A stretch of DNA of 64,000 nucleotides, taken from NCBI RefSeq assembly GCF_029407905.1, contig NC_073627.1, positions 140,319,697 through 140,383,696 on the forward strand, in the 5' to 3' direction. Under the pieces are notes generated by a model. That model saw only the letters and a list, made by a program, of their open reading frames with translations, ran no database searches and was not told the origin of the DNA. A program made the position numbers and the translations under genes. This stretch comes from Bubalus kerabau. Its lineage: Eukaryota > Chordata > Mammalia > Artiodactyla > Bovidae. Positions 22,171 to 33,237 of the stretch are shown here, one piece after another. How positions within the stretch are numbered: position 1 is the stretch's first letter; every line of letters begins with the position of its first letter.

Positions 22171-22559
22171 CTGACTTGGCTTTTCCTTTACCAAGAAAAT
22201 GGTACTAATTTGTACTCTGTACCTGCATATGACATAGACTAGGGTTTCACCTTCTTTCAGATTTTTTTTCCCCAGAAATCTTGTCAGATGCTTTTTCTTC
22301 TCTCAAGTACTGGATGGAATTTTTTAGCCCTCTCTTTAGAGGGGCAGCCTTTAAAGGGCCCATCCCTGGTATGCTGAGTATGAATTCCTCCTTAACTCTT
22401 AGGTCTTCATCTTTAAGATCCCTTGAAGACCCCACCCTTTACCCCTCCCCATCCCCAGCTCTGAGGAATCAACTCTCAAGCTTCCTGTTCTATCTTTAAT
22501 TTTTATGTTTTCCAGAAAATACATAGAAAGTCTTTCTTGCTCTGAGATCTCTTAAAATA
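22171..22559. other. Unassigned DNA
   Basis: About 390 bases, AT-rich with a T-run near 22262. No recognised repeat or gene. Confidence 0.4.
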
Positions 22560-23180
22560 TCCATCTGTATTTTTTCGGTATGTTTTTTTACTTCATTTAC
22601 TTTACATAAAAAATTTCACTGGCATGAAATTTATTCTAATGTATGGTATAAGGTGTACGGTATCTAACCTTACTTCTCTCTTCAAATGGTTAACCTATTG
22701 CCTAAACATAACTTATTGAATAATTCGTTCTTACTCTGTTTCTACCTTTATTATAGATTCTTATGTGAGCTTCAGGGCTTTCTGCTTCACTTTAATGATT
22801 TGCCTGTCATTCTTTGTGCTATTATCATATTCTTTCAAGTAGTGTATCTTTCTAATACATTTTCATATTGGGTAATTCAAACTAATTTGTAGTCCTATTT
22901 TTTCTTGTCTACTAACAGGTATTTATTCTTCTCAATGAATGGGAAAACTGTTTTATTCAGCCACAAAACATATATTTGGGATTTGATTGGAATGAATCAT
23001 ATTTATAAATTAATGATAAAGGCATCCTAATGATATTGAGCCATCTCATGAAGTAACAGTTCATCTTTTACATTCAGTAATTTTTTTCTCATATATAATT
23101 CAATAAAGATTTCAGTTATTCCTCATAGAACATTTGTCATAAAATTTATTATGAGTATTTTTTGTTTGTTTTTCTTTTAA
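22560..23180 (-). mobile_element. Old L1 ORF2/3' region (antisense)
   Basis: Antisense L1 phrases in order: 'cataacttattgaataattc', 'tttgattggaatgaatcata' and 'agtaacagttcatcttttac'. Highly diverged. Confidence 0.6.
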
Positions 23181-23184
23181 ATGA

Positions 23185-23560
23185 CTTAAATTTTTAAAAC
23201 TGTGGTAAAATATACATAACATAAAATTTACCATCTTAACCATTTCTAAGTGTACAGTCAGTAACCTTCAGTGCATTCGCAGTTTTGTAAAACCAATACC
23301 CAGAACTGTTTTCACCCTGCAGAATGGGTGCTCTTTACACATTAAAACAAAATCTCTCCTCTCTCCCATCCCCTAACCAACTGTTCCACTTTCTATCTCT
23401 CTGACTTTCTGTACTCCAGGAACCTCATATAGGTGGAATCATACAGTATTTGTATTTTTGTGACTGATTTATTTCACTAAGCATAGTGTCTTCAAGTTTC
23501 ATCCTTGTGGTAGCACATCTCAGAATTTCCTTTTATTTTATGGCTGAATAATTTAGGGCT
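23185..23560 (-). mobile_element. L1M 3' end (antisense)
   Basis: 'atacataacataaaatttac', 'cagtgcattcgcagttttgt', 'aggtggaatcatacagtatt' and 'ctaagcatagtgtcttcaag' follow the L1M 3' order. Confidence 0.8.
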
Positions 23561-23567
23561 GAATGTT

Positions 23568-23600
23568 TTAGGGCTGCAGTCCATGAGGTCGCAAAGAGTT
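23568..23600 (+). repeat. BovA/BovB micro-fragment
   Basis: A 30-bp island, ctgcagtccatgaggtcgca followed by aagagtt, matches the shared BovA/BovB 3' region. It is embedded in old L1 sequence with no other SINE parts. Confidence 0.55.
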
Positions 23601-23609
23601 CTGTTCATT

Positions 23610-24671
23610 TGACTAGTAAATTTAGCAAAAATATGCGTTGACTTATCAGTGTATGCTGAATTTTCTTCCCTTCCTCCCCTCCTTCTTCCCTCTCTCCCCT
23701 GCCTTCCTTCCTTTTTTCTTTCCTTCTCTTTTGATGTTTATCATGTGATTAATCTAATTGGCCTAATTTATATTTGGGAGCATATTAATGGTTGCTAATA
23801 TTGGAGCCATGGGTTAGTGATACTTTATAGAGATGCTGTCTCATTTCCCACTACTTGGATCCATGACCCTCTGAATTGATCCTGAATACAGCTGCTCTGT
23901 TCGTAAAGATTCAGCCACCTTCTTACTTTTTACCTCTGCCCCTACCTACAGGGGCTTGTTTGCTGGAAGTTGCCCTTCTAAAATAGAATGTGTTGCCACC
24001 TTTCTCCATATTTCCTTTCCAGATATTTTCTGGGTGTTGCTATATCTGAATGATTGTAAAAGAGATGTTAGGTGAGAGTGTGTGGTACTCTGCCAAGACT
24101 AAAAGGCAGCGCCCCCCAATAGAGGGCCAGCCCCCAGTTTTCTGGGTCTTACGACTTCTGGGTCTCTGAGTCAGCAGGCAATTGTGAGAGAGGAATAACA
24201 TATCTTCACCCTCCCTCTCTCTTTCCCTCTCTTCTTTCCAAATAATCACCCTTTTATTAGGCAAACAGTGATATTCATGATGCAATAATTGGGCAGGTTA
24301 TATTCAATAAAACTCATTTCTTCATAGGTTCTGAGGATTCCTTCCAATTTTGATATTATTTTGTCTGGCAGATTTTCTTTCCATCTGGTTATGAATTTTC
24401 ATCACTCCCCACCACCCCCAAGAAGAGACTGGGAAACAAAGGTCCATTTTCAGATACTACTTTAAACCAGAAATCTAATATCATTTTATCTTCTTTGTGG
24501 ATTTTAATCAGCAGAATAATGTGTAGATTTGGATTAAAAGGGAGACAAGAGAGGAAGCCCAGAGACTCATAAGGAAATTATACTGGCATATTAAACTCTT
24601 GGAGGACACTTTAGTGCAGCATAAATTAAAGTACCAATCTGAATGTATCCAATAATTGGATATAAGCAACT
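23610..24671. other. Mostly unique DNA
   Basis: A pyrimidine-rich (CCTT)n-like tract lies at about 23661-23730, possibly within old L1 text. From 23800 to 24670 I recognise no repeat, gene or RNA. Confidence 0.45.
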
Positions 24672-25030
24672 CATGTAGTAAAAAGATCACTAGGTCTGAT
24701 ACAACATATCTGAGCTTTAATCCTAGTTGTAACTAACCCCAACTACCTGTGCAAACTTGAAAGTAAAAGTCGCTCAGTTGTGTTCGACTCTTTACGACCC
24801 CATGGACCGAATAGTCCATGGAATTCTTCAGGCCAGAATACTGGAGTGGGTAGCCTTTCCCTTCTCCAGGGGATCTTCCCAACTCAGTGATCAAACCCAG
24901 GCCTCCAGCATTGCAGGTGGATTCTTTACCAGCTGAGCCACATGGGAAGCCCATGCAAACTTGAAGAACTCTCTTAAATTTCAATTTCCTTATGTGACAA
25001 GATAAAAGTAAGATTCTTGGCACTCTCCCA
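24672..25030 (+). repeat. MIR SINE, split by a Bov-tA
   Basis: Left part 'tgagctttaatcctagttgt', right part 'ttcaatttccttatgtgaca'. These are the mid and 3' portions of MIR, separated by the Bov-tA at 24762-24953. Confidence 0.72.
24762..24953 (-). repeat. Bov-tA SINE (antisense)
   Basis: Full head and body. A 12-bp target-site duplication, tgcaaacttgaa, at 24750-24761 and 24954-24965 shows insertion into the MIR. Confidence 0.94.
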
Positions 25031-25195
25031 GCATTCTAGGTTTTGCTATTCCATATGTAAAAAATGAATGGGAGTGGATTCTTAGTGCAATCCAAGACTG
25101 CTGGAAGCAGATGGGACTTGTAATGGGGTAGGAGGTAGGTCCAGTTAGGACAGGGAGGGCTGCCAAGCCCCCCAGGGATTCCTATAGGGTCTCAG

Positions 25196-26251
25196 CTCAG
25201 TTCAGTTCAGTCGCTCAGTCGTGTCCAACTCTTTGCAACCCCATGAACCGCAGCACGCCAGGCCTTCCTGTCCATCACCAACTTCCGGAGTCTACCCAAA
25301 CTCATGTCCATTGAGTTGGTGATGCCATCTAACCATCTCATCCTCTGTCGTCCCCTTCTCCTCCTGCCTTCAATCTTTCCCAACATCAGGGTCTTTTCGA
25401 AGAGTCAGCTCTTCTCATCAGGTGGCCAAAATATTGGAGTTTCAGCTTCAACATCAGTCCTTCCAATGAACACCCAGGACTGATTTCCTTTAGGATGGAC
25501 TGGTTGGATCCCCTTGCAGACTCAAGAGTCTTCTCCAACACCACAGTTCAAAAGCATCAATTCTTTGGTCCTCAGCTTTCTTTATAGTCCAACTCTCACA
25601 TCCATACATGACTACTGAAAGAACCATAGCCTTGACTAGATGGACCTTTGTTGACAAAGTAATGTCTCTGCTTTTTAATATGCTGTCTATGTTGGTCATA
25701 ACTTTCCTTCCAAGGAGTAAATGTCTTTGAATTTCATGGCTGCAGTCACCATCTGCAGTGATTTTGGAGCCCCCCCAAAATAAAGTCTGATACTGTTTCC
25801 ACTATTTGCCCATCTATTTCCCATGAAGTGATGGGACCAGATGCCATGATCTTAGTTTTCTGAATGTTGAGCTTGAAGCCAACTTTTTCACTCTCCTCTT
25901 TCACTTTCATCAAGAGGCCCTTTAGTTCTTCTTCACTTTCTGCCATAAGGGTAGTGTCATGTGCATATCTGAGGTTATTGATATTTCTCCCAGCAATCTT
26001 GATTCCAGCTTGTGCTTCCTCCAGCCCAGCATTTCTCATGATGTACTCTGCATAGAAGTTAAATAAGCAGGCTGACAATATACAACCTTGACATACTCCT
26101 TTTCCTATTTGGAACCAGTCTGTTGTTCCATGTCCAGTTCTAACTGTTGCTTCCTGACCTGCATACAGGTTTCTGAAGAGGCAGGTCAGGTGGTCTGGTA
26201 TTCCTATCTCTTTCAGAATTTTCCACAGTTTATTGTGATCCACACAGTCAA
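25196..26251 (-). mobile_element. BovB LINE, 5'-truncated (antisense)
   Basis: About 1.06 kb of BovB 3' half. The 3' terminus at 25196 shows the (cagtt)n repeat. A 10-bp target-site duplication, agggtctcag, lies at 25186-25195 and 26252-26261. The reverse-transcriptase part is readable on the minus strand (see the pseudogene entry). Confidence 0.95.
25746..26251 (-). pseudogene. BovB reverse-transcriptase fragment, catalytic box mutated
   Basis: A minus-strand frame begins in flanking DNA (26282) and enters BovB at 26251. It shows 'FDCVDHNKLWKILKEIGIPD', 'LFRNLYAGQEATVRTGHGT', motif B 'KGVCQGCILSACLFNFYAEY' and 'GRNINNLRYAHDTTLMAES'. The YADD box of RTE-type reverse transcriptases reads YAHD, and R-to-C and P-to-A changes occur in motif B. 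The first two-thirds of the polyprotein is absent, so the copy is not functional. It keeps the FRNLYAGQ segment that the copy at 56817 has lost. Confidence 0.9.
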
Positions 26252-26380
26252 AGGGTCTCAGTGTGTGCCATTTCTGGTTCACATGTCAAGGTTGAGAAAA
26301 CAGTTCATTTTCAGAGGAAGGAAACAAGGAGGAGACATATTAGAATAGATTTTAAATTGGGGTCTGATATATTATTATCT

Positions 26381-26589
26381 GGGCTTCCCTGGTGGCTCAG
26401 TGTTAAAGAACCCACCTGCCAATCTTTGATCCCTGATCTGGGAAAATCCCCTGGAAAAGGAAATGGCAACCCACTCTGGTATTCTTGCCTGGGAAATCCC
26501 ATGAACAAAGGAGTCTGATGGGCTACAGTCTATGGGGTCAGAAAGAGTTGGACATGACTAAAAGAGTAACACTTTCACTTCATTTTTTC
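26381..26589 (+). repeat. Bov-tA SINE
   Basis: Canonical head gggcttccctggtggctcag. About 15 bases before the B-box are missing. A 12-bp target-site duplication, atattattatct, lies at 26369-26380 and 26590-26601. Confidence 0.95.
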
Positions 26590-26601
26590 ATATTATTATC
26601 T

Positions 26602-29025
26602 ACGTGGACTGTCTGTGCAACAGTTTTCATTGGGGAATTTTCTACATAAAGCATGATCTTCTCAGTGGGGGTGGGGCCGACACTTGACATCCATTAACTC
26701 ATTCAGTTTGCACAGTTAACTCAACTGGGTCAATACCACGATGCCTCACTGAGGTTATGTAATGCGGACAAAGCTGCCCGGATGGTGAACGGACAGACTT
26801 CAGATTCTGTCTACATCTACATGACTCCAGAGTCTGTAGTTTCTCCACTGAGCTGAGCTGCCCTAACCCTCAGATCCTGCAGATGCAGCGGTGTCCTTGA
26901 TCGCAGAATGAAGGAAATGTGATCCGTTCTGCCTAAAACGCCATGCACTCCTTGAGGTCAGCGGCTGCGTTGTATCAACTCTCTGAACCCAGTGACTAGC
27001 ACAATTACCAGACACTACAGTAGACACGCAGTAAATATACTTAGGTGGAATCGAATTACACACAATACCAAGTGGCCATCTGATGGCCACTCTGTCTTTT
27101 TCGGACGCTCTGTCTGAATCTGTCTGGAGGGAGTCGGCCAGAATTCCTCAGCCCAGGTGTTTGTCAGGGAAGGAAGGGCATGGACCTGAAGAATTTGCTT
27201 ACAAGTTAATTTGGAGATCAGCAAGACTGACGCTCAGCACCGAGGGGAAGGAGAGGGATGCCTTCAGGCTGGCATTTTGAAACCAAACAATTAAGTTCAT
27301 TAACAGTAATGGATCGCGGAAGGGGAGCGGGCAGGAAAAAGCACAAGTGTTATATGAATGATAACACCCCCTCACCCTTCTCCCCCCTCCTCTCTTTCCC
27401 TCTCCTCCGCTCAAAGTGAAAGTTGCTGACCCTCTGGGCTTTGTTTACCCCTGTGAACTGTGAGACTGCTGCGTGCCTGAATAATAGCAACTAATCGTGG
27501 GGAAAATAACCTTTAAAAAAGGCCTAATTTAAAGCAGCTTGGTATAAAAGGGCAGATCTTGCTTTTTGAAAATATAACTGGATGGATGCAGACTCTTAAG
27601 ATCTCTGAGGACCAGGAGCAAATCATATTTGTGTGTGTGTGTGTATTTCTAGTGCTATGCCATGCTTGGCACAGAACAGGTGCCCAGATGATGTTCATCA
27701 AATCACATTGGAGAAACAAATCTTGAGCTGCAGTGTGAATTGACCTCTGTGTTAAAGCTCCCATTAGGTCACAGTCATCAGCTGGGGGGCTGGCTTGGCA
27801 GAATGGAGGACCCAGACAAAAAGCAGCCGACATCTTTTTCAAAGATTCACCAGTAAAGCTGATGTGGAACAGGGAACTGGACCAGAGAGTGGGAGGGAGG
27901 GGGGCTGAGAAGAAGGTAAACTGGTCCCGCATGATTGCTGTGCTTCTAATGGGTGAAATAAAATTGTAGTCAACCCTGTAAAAGATTTCTGCTGCAATTT
28001 ATTAATCAGGGTCTGGGGAGATGGATGACACTGAATGATTATGTAGCATTAGGCTAACCCCCTGGTCCTTTGGCAGAGCCGCTCTTTGGATGGGGTACAG
28101 ATGCTCACATCTGCTTTTGTTTGCGACCCAAACTCCTGCATCCTGGTGGGAAGTTAATGAAGTCCCTTGCATTATTCCCCACATTCCTTCAGCAAAGGAA
28201 ACCCTCTCTGGCCATCCAGGAAATCCAATGAGTTAATTAAGGGAGAATTGTCTATGATTTCCTTGTACATTATAACTGCCCCCCTCAACCCTTACCTACC
28301 CCCACGTGGACCTGGTCCCCCCCTCCTCCCTGCAAACCTAAGCAGTGAAACTGCCTCTTGCCCCATGTGCCAGAATGATTAATGGTGGGACTACAATGAG
28401 GTCAATTAGCCAGGGTCGGCTTGAAGCTGAAAGGTGGAGTGTGTTTCTTTATTGAACACTGCATTCACACTCTAAACAGTGACCCGCGCCACGGTGATTT
28501 ATTACAAGGGCAGTCCTCTGATCACTTACCTTCAGTGCTTATACCTTGGCTTTGAAAACTGGGCTTTCACTGTCAATTAACGCCAGACAAGGAGATCCAT
28601 TCAAAATCTGAAATGCATACCTAATAACAGGGTGGGGGAAGGGGTGGTGCAGGGAAGCACGGGGAAGGGGTTGGCCCCTACAGTGGCTCTGCGGTTCGCG
28701 GGACACCCAGGCTGCTAAGGGGCTGGGAACGTCTGGTTGGGCTTTCCGAGGGGAACAGAAATGCTTGGGTTTGAAAGCAGGTTACCCTGCCTAGCAACAG
28801 AGTCTCAGAGGGTAGCTTGTCAGCCCCTAAGGGCACGCTCTTCCACTCAATTTTGTAGACATCAGAGCGCTGCAGGAAAAACTTGGCAGTTCCTGCATAT
28901 TCTTAAAACAATGTTTGTTTCTCGTAGGAGCCTTTGAAATGGGATTCTGGAGGGGAGTCATTTGCATTTGGGGGCTTTTCAGACAGGGACTGTTAGCCTG
29001 GGTTGATGGGTTGATATCTGTATTA
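26602..29025. other. Repeat-free unique block, TAAT-motif rich
   Basis: This is the longest stretch (2.4 kb) in which I recognise no interspersed repeat. It contains several homeodomain-type cores: aagttaatttgg (27204), aaacaattaagttcattaac (27284), tttattaatcagg (27997), gagttaattaaggg (28230), tgattaatgg (28376), gtcaattagcc (28402) and gtcaattaacg (28573). Only short broken ORFs occur (the longest, 139 codons on the minus strand, has no recognisable domain). Best read as candidate non-coding regulatory DNA; this is inference. Confidence 0.5.
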
Positions 29026-29041
29026 AGAATGCTAGGGCAAG

Positions 29042-29226
29042 GGCCTTCCCTGGTGGTCCAGTGGTTGGGAATCTGCCTACCAATGCAGAAGATGTGGGTT
29101 TGATCCCTGGTTGGGGAACCAAGATCCCAGGTGCCAAGGGGCAGCTAAGCCCACCAACCGCAAGAGAGCCTGCATGCTGCAACTAAGACCCCACACAGCC
29201 AAAAATAAATAATTATTAAAAGACAA
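29042..29226 (+). repeat. CHR-2-type tRNA SINE
   Basis: Head ggccttccctggtggtccag, B-box side ggtttgatccctggttgggg, AT tail. Target-site duplication with two mismatches: agaatgctagggcaag at 29026-29041 and agaatattagggcaag at 29227-29242. Confidence 0.92.
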
Positions 29227-29414
29227 AGAATATTAGGGCAAGAAAAAAAAAGCTTTCCCGGTGTAGTTGGGCATTTTAGTGGATGAACTGTGTTTCTTCC
29301 TCTGACCACGCACTGCATCCTCAGAACAAGCCAGTGGTGTGGACTCACCCTCCAGGCTGTCCCAGGACAGTAAGTGAATGGGGAAGAGCAGGGGCCTCAT
29401 CCTTTGGTCTCAAG

Positions 29415-29715
29415 CATGCACGGAAGGCTCTCCCCCAACGTCAGCACTCATCACACCTTGTCACCTCCAAGGTGACATTGTGGCGCCTTCTTAGCAAGAC
29501 CTACCCTAACCGTGTATTCAGTTTGCAGTTCCCCATCCCCTTTCCCACTGTGCTTTTCTCCTTAGCTTTTGTCATCATCCGACATACTCTTTTTTCTAAT
29601 AATGTATGTGTTCATCTCTGTGTCCACCCAGGAATGGAAGCTCCATCAGGGCAGAGAGTTGGGGGACCTGTTTTGTTCATCATTGTGTCCTAGTGCCAAG
29701 AATAAAAGAACGAAC
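29415..29715 (+). mobile_element. L2 LINE 3' end (sense)
   Basis: L2 3' text: 'cttcttagcaagacctaccc', 'tagcttttgtcatcatccga' and the terminal 'aatggaagctccatcagggc'. Confidence 0.7.
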
Positions 29716-29929
29716 ACAGGAAACCTCCCTTAACTCTGCAGTATTTCCCCCAAAGACTGTGTGTTTTATTGGTTCCCCAGGCTGGTTTAATTTATCTTTT
29801 AAAGCTATGTTTTATTAAATATTTAATTCTTATTTTTTAGACTCATCTAGAGCTGACAGAGCTAATGATAATAATGATGATAGTAATGCCTTTTATTTGA
29901 TTATAGCTCCTTAAACCTGTCAAAGCACT
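29716..29929. other. Short unassigned AT-rich DNA
   Basis: No gene. A small (ATG/ATA)n patch occurs at about 29862-29888. Confidence 0.4.
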
Positions 29930-30032
29930 TTGGCATACCTCTTCCCCTCTCCAAGCCTCAGTTTCCTTCTGTAGGATGGGGATAATAACTCCTTTCTGGT
30001 TGCAACTTTGCATGGATTAACTGAGCTGACTT
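29930..30032 (+). repeat. MIR SINE fragment
   Basis: The MIR core 'ctcagtttccttctgtagga' followed by 'tggggataataactcc' and 'ggattaactgagctg'. It abuts the poly(T) of an antisense L1. Confidence 0.78.
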
Positions 30033-30770
30033 TTTTTTTTTTTTTGAAAATTGAGTTATAGTTGCTTTGCTGACAAAGGTCCATATAGTCAAAGCTAAGG
30101 TTTTTCAAATAGTAATAAATGGATGTGAGAGTTGGACCATAAAGAAGGCTGAGCAATGAAGAATTGATGCTTTTGAACTGTGGTGCTGGAGAAGACTCTT
30201 GAAAATTCCTTGGACAGCAGGGAGATCAAACCCAGTCAATCCTAAAGGAAGTCAACCCTGAATATTCATTGGAAGGACTGATGCTGAAGCTGAAGCTTTA
30301 GAAAAGACTCGTTGGAAAAGACTCTGATGCTGGGAAAGATTGAGGGCAAGAGGAGAAGGGGACGACAGAGGATGAGGTGGTTGGATGGCATTACTGACTC
30401 AATGGACATGAGTTTGAACAAACTCCGGGTGATAGTGAAGGACAGGGAAGCCTGGAGAACTGCAGTTCATAGGGTCACAAAGAGTCAGACATGACTTAGG
30501 GACTGAACAATAGTTGCTTTTCAATGTTGTGTTGGTTTCTGCCGTACAACAACATGATTCAGCCATATGTACCCATACATAGCTTTCCTCTCAGATCTCC
30601 CTCCTATTCTCCCCCATCCCACCCCTGCAGGTCATCAGAGAGCATGGAGCTGAGCTCCTGCGCTGTATAGCAGGTTCTCACTAGCTATCTATTTACACAC
30701 AGTAGTGTGTATATGTCAGTGCTACTCTCCCAATCTACCTCCCTTCCCCTTCCCCCACCTTGTCCACATG
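30031..30770 (-). mobile_element. L1 3' end (antisense), split by BovB
   Basis: The poly(T) at about 30032-30046 leads into 'aattgagttatagttgcttt'. BovB follows, then the L1 resumes with 'caatgttgtgttggtttctg' and runs through 'ctctcagatctccctcctat' to the end of the 3' UTR text near 30770. Confidence 0.85.
30069..30509 (+). mobile_element. BovB LINE, 3' end (sense)
   Basis: 5'-truncated BovB starting 'gctgacaaaggtccatatag' and ending 'ttagggactgaac'. An 11-bp target-site duplication, atagttgcttt, lies at 30058-30068 and 30510-30520 within the L1. A short frame (30312-30494) encodes the arginine-rich BovB C-terminus 'GKRRRGRQRMRWLDGITDSM'. Confidence 0.94.
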
Positions 30771-30805
30771 GCTGATACATGTTTTGCATCTAGCAAGTGC
30801 ATCTG

Positions 30806-30920
30806 TGACATGCGTGCTCAGTCTTTGCGACCCCATGGACTGAAGCCTGTCAGGCTCCTCTGTCCATAGAATTTTCCAGGCAAGAAATACTGGAGTGTGT
30901 TGCCATTTCCTTCTCCAGGT
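30806..30920 (-). repeat. BovA part of a Bov-tA SINE (antisense)
   Basis: Only the BovA body is present (catgcgtgctcagtctttgc to tgccatttccttctccagg). The tRNA-like head is missing, so this is a 5'-truncated copy. Confidence 0.88.
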
Positions 30921-30999
30921 AAGTTACCTGATAACACTAACTTTTGTTACTTTGCATCTGCAAGTCAGGGGACCCCATAACATGTATGGAGGTGGATAA

Positions 31000-31110
31000 T
31001 AAATTCCCCACACCTTGGAGGTGAAATTTCTATAATCAGAGGCATTAAATGACTGGCCCAGTGTCACCCCTTGAGTCCATGTGGGAAGTGGGTCTAAACT
31101 ATTGCCTTTA
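31000..31110 (-). repeat. Probable MIR fragment (antisense)
   Basis: 'ggcattaaatgactggccca' followed by 'gtgtcacc' fits the antisense MIR 3' half. Diverged. Confidence 0.4.
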
Positions 31111-32185
31111 TGTCTTTATGTTTCTTGGCCATACATGGAAACTCCTACTCTTGGTTTTTATTTATTTAGAAATAAAGAAATTACACTAAAAGATAAGTTA
31201 TATTCAGCTTTGGAAAACTAAAGAGAGGCTGCTGATGGCATTGAGGAACGAGATAGTTTTAAGAATATATAGGACCTCACATGTTTTTGCATCTGGATAG
31301 AAGTGATAGAGTCACATTGCCAACACAGGGCCATGGGCTGCTCCCACGTCATTGACCTTGACTTCACTCCTTTCTTTCCTTCCTGTAAAAGCTTATTGGA
31401 ATGAGAATGATGGGAAATTTTTGAGTTCTCTAAATTACAGGAAAAATTATTTGCAAACCCAAGGTTACCTTAACAGAAACAATTTGCCCTTCCCATCCAC
31501 CATGGGGGACTAACCCTTTTCCTTCTCTGGGCTTGAAAGTCATCCTCACCTTGAATTTCTTCTCCAAAATTGACATGTGGAAGGGTTAGCACAGCGGTGA
31601 ACAAGTTCCTCTCCTGGCAATTAACAGTGGTATCTCTCCACTGACTTAGAACTAGACAACTTCTATAATGAGGAAATAAAAAGAATTAGACCAACCTTTC
31701 CCCAAATCTGTTCTGGTTTCCCTGCCCCTTTTCCCCAGAAGAAACGTAACAACAGACATGTGAGTTTGGGGAAACCATTTCGGTTGTATCTCTCTTTACC
31801 TGTTACAGATTTGTTCCCGTGGAATGTTTCTGGAAGCTACATCTAGGTCACTTTAAATGCACAAGTCAGTGGGGATCCCCTGGATTTCTCTTGGGAGGTC
31901 GTTCTGCCAGCTTGAAAGTCTCTCATGATAAGCAGACAGTGGTTCCCTCTGCTTAGAATCAGCTTAGGAGCAGGAAACAAGGGGATGGCATTCCGTACCC
32001 TGATGCATTTAGCATGCTGGAGCCCAGCTGACAAAACCCTGTCACAGGCAGTTGTGTTACTGTCTACAGCTCAGTGTCATGAAGCGAGAGTGACATTTGG
32101 AGTCAGGTTGTTTGTTTAGCCTTGAAAGGCAGTTCCACTGCAACCACCTATGTGTGTTTCAACTCATTATGTTTTCAGTTTCACA
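31111..32185. other. Unassigned unique DNA
   Basis: Over 1 kb with no repeat family, RNA or gene recognised. Only short ORFs without domain-like content. Confidence 0.5.
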
Positions 32186-32189
32186 AAGA

Positions 32190-32237
32190 GTTGGACACGA
32201 CTGAGTGACTTCACTTTCACTTTTCACTTTCACAACA
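32190..32237 (+). repeat. BOV-A2 fragment
   Basis: Only the end of the first monomer and the linker remain: 'aaagagttggacacgactga' to 'ttcactttcacttttcactt'. It lies just upstream of a Bov-tA. Confidence 0.7.
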
Positions 32238-32266
32238 AGATTAGCAAGACCCACTTTGTAGGAGTG

Positions 32267-32482
32267 TATGCAGGTGGCTCAGTGGTAAAGCATCCACTTG
32301 CCAAGCAGGAGATGAAGGTTTGATCCTGGGTTGGGAAGATTCCCTGGGAGAGGAAATGGCAACCCACCCCAGTACTCTTCCTGGGGAAATCTCATGGACA
32401 GAGGAGCTTGGCTGGGCTACAGACCATGGGGTTTCAGGAGAGTCAGACACGACTTAGCAACTAAATCATTACCACCAACCAC
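32267..32482 (+). repeat. Bov-tA SINE
   Basis: Head missing its first bases (tgcaggtggctcagtggtaa), full body, (acc)n tail. The flanks share an imperfect 'ggagtgtatgca'/'ggaggtgtatatgca' duplication. Confidence 0.9.
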
Positions 32483-32485
32483 CAG

Positions 32486-33237
32486 GAGGTGTATATGCAA
32501 AAACATCTTGACTGTGCTGTGGGACTTCAGAAAAAACGTGGGAGGAGAGGGCCTGCCCTCCTCCAACAAGTGTGACCCCCAAAAGCCATCTGTGCTCTGT
32601 GAACCTCTGGGTAACAGTGAATCTGTAGAAGGGGACAGGGGGATCTCTGGTGAAGGAATGGGGGCTGCAGGGGACATGTTCAGGTCTGCGTTCAGATGAC
32701 ACCTCCCCAGCTGTGGGTCCAACTGTGGGTGGCAGTGTTGTCAGGCCAAGGGAAGTAGTTGTGGACAAAGTGAGGGGATCTATTGCCCTTGATCCCCCCA
32801 TCAACAGCCACTGAGGGGTGCTGGAAGATGAACACAAGTAGCTGAAGGATGTGAACCCTAGGCCTAGGTTTGAGGCCTTCTCTGAAAGCCACGTGGAAAC
32901 AAATTAGGAGAAGCAAGAGTTTGCTTTTTTGTCATCATAAAAATTGAGCAAACACTGGGACCAGATAACGGGATGGCCTGATAGTTTACAATGATGCCAG
33001 GCTTTCTTTCCCACACCTGCAGGGTCTCATGGTTCCTGAGAGTAAGGAGGGAAGATTGACCTTTGCCTACTGGGTATCATCCAAGAAGAAATGGGATCTA
33101 CATCTTAAATAGATTAGGATAGAACAGAGAAGTCTAGAGCATCAAGTCCAAGCAAGAAGGCTGGGATTCAGGGGAACCCATTAAAGGGTCTACGAGGAAG
33201 GAAGGGGCTATGAAGGCCATTGGCTGGCTCACAGGAC
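32486..33237. other. Unassigned unique DNA
   Basis: About 750 bases. Overlapping ORFs of 101-122 codons occur on both strands but show no recognisable domain and look like GC-driven open frames. Confidence 0.45.
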
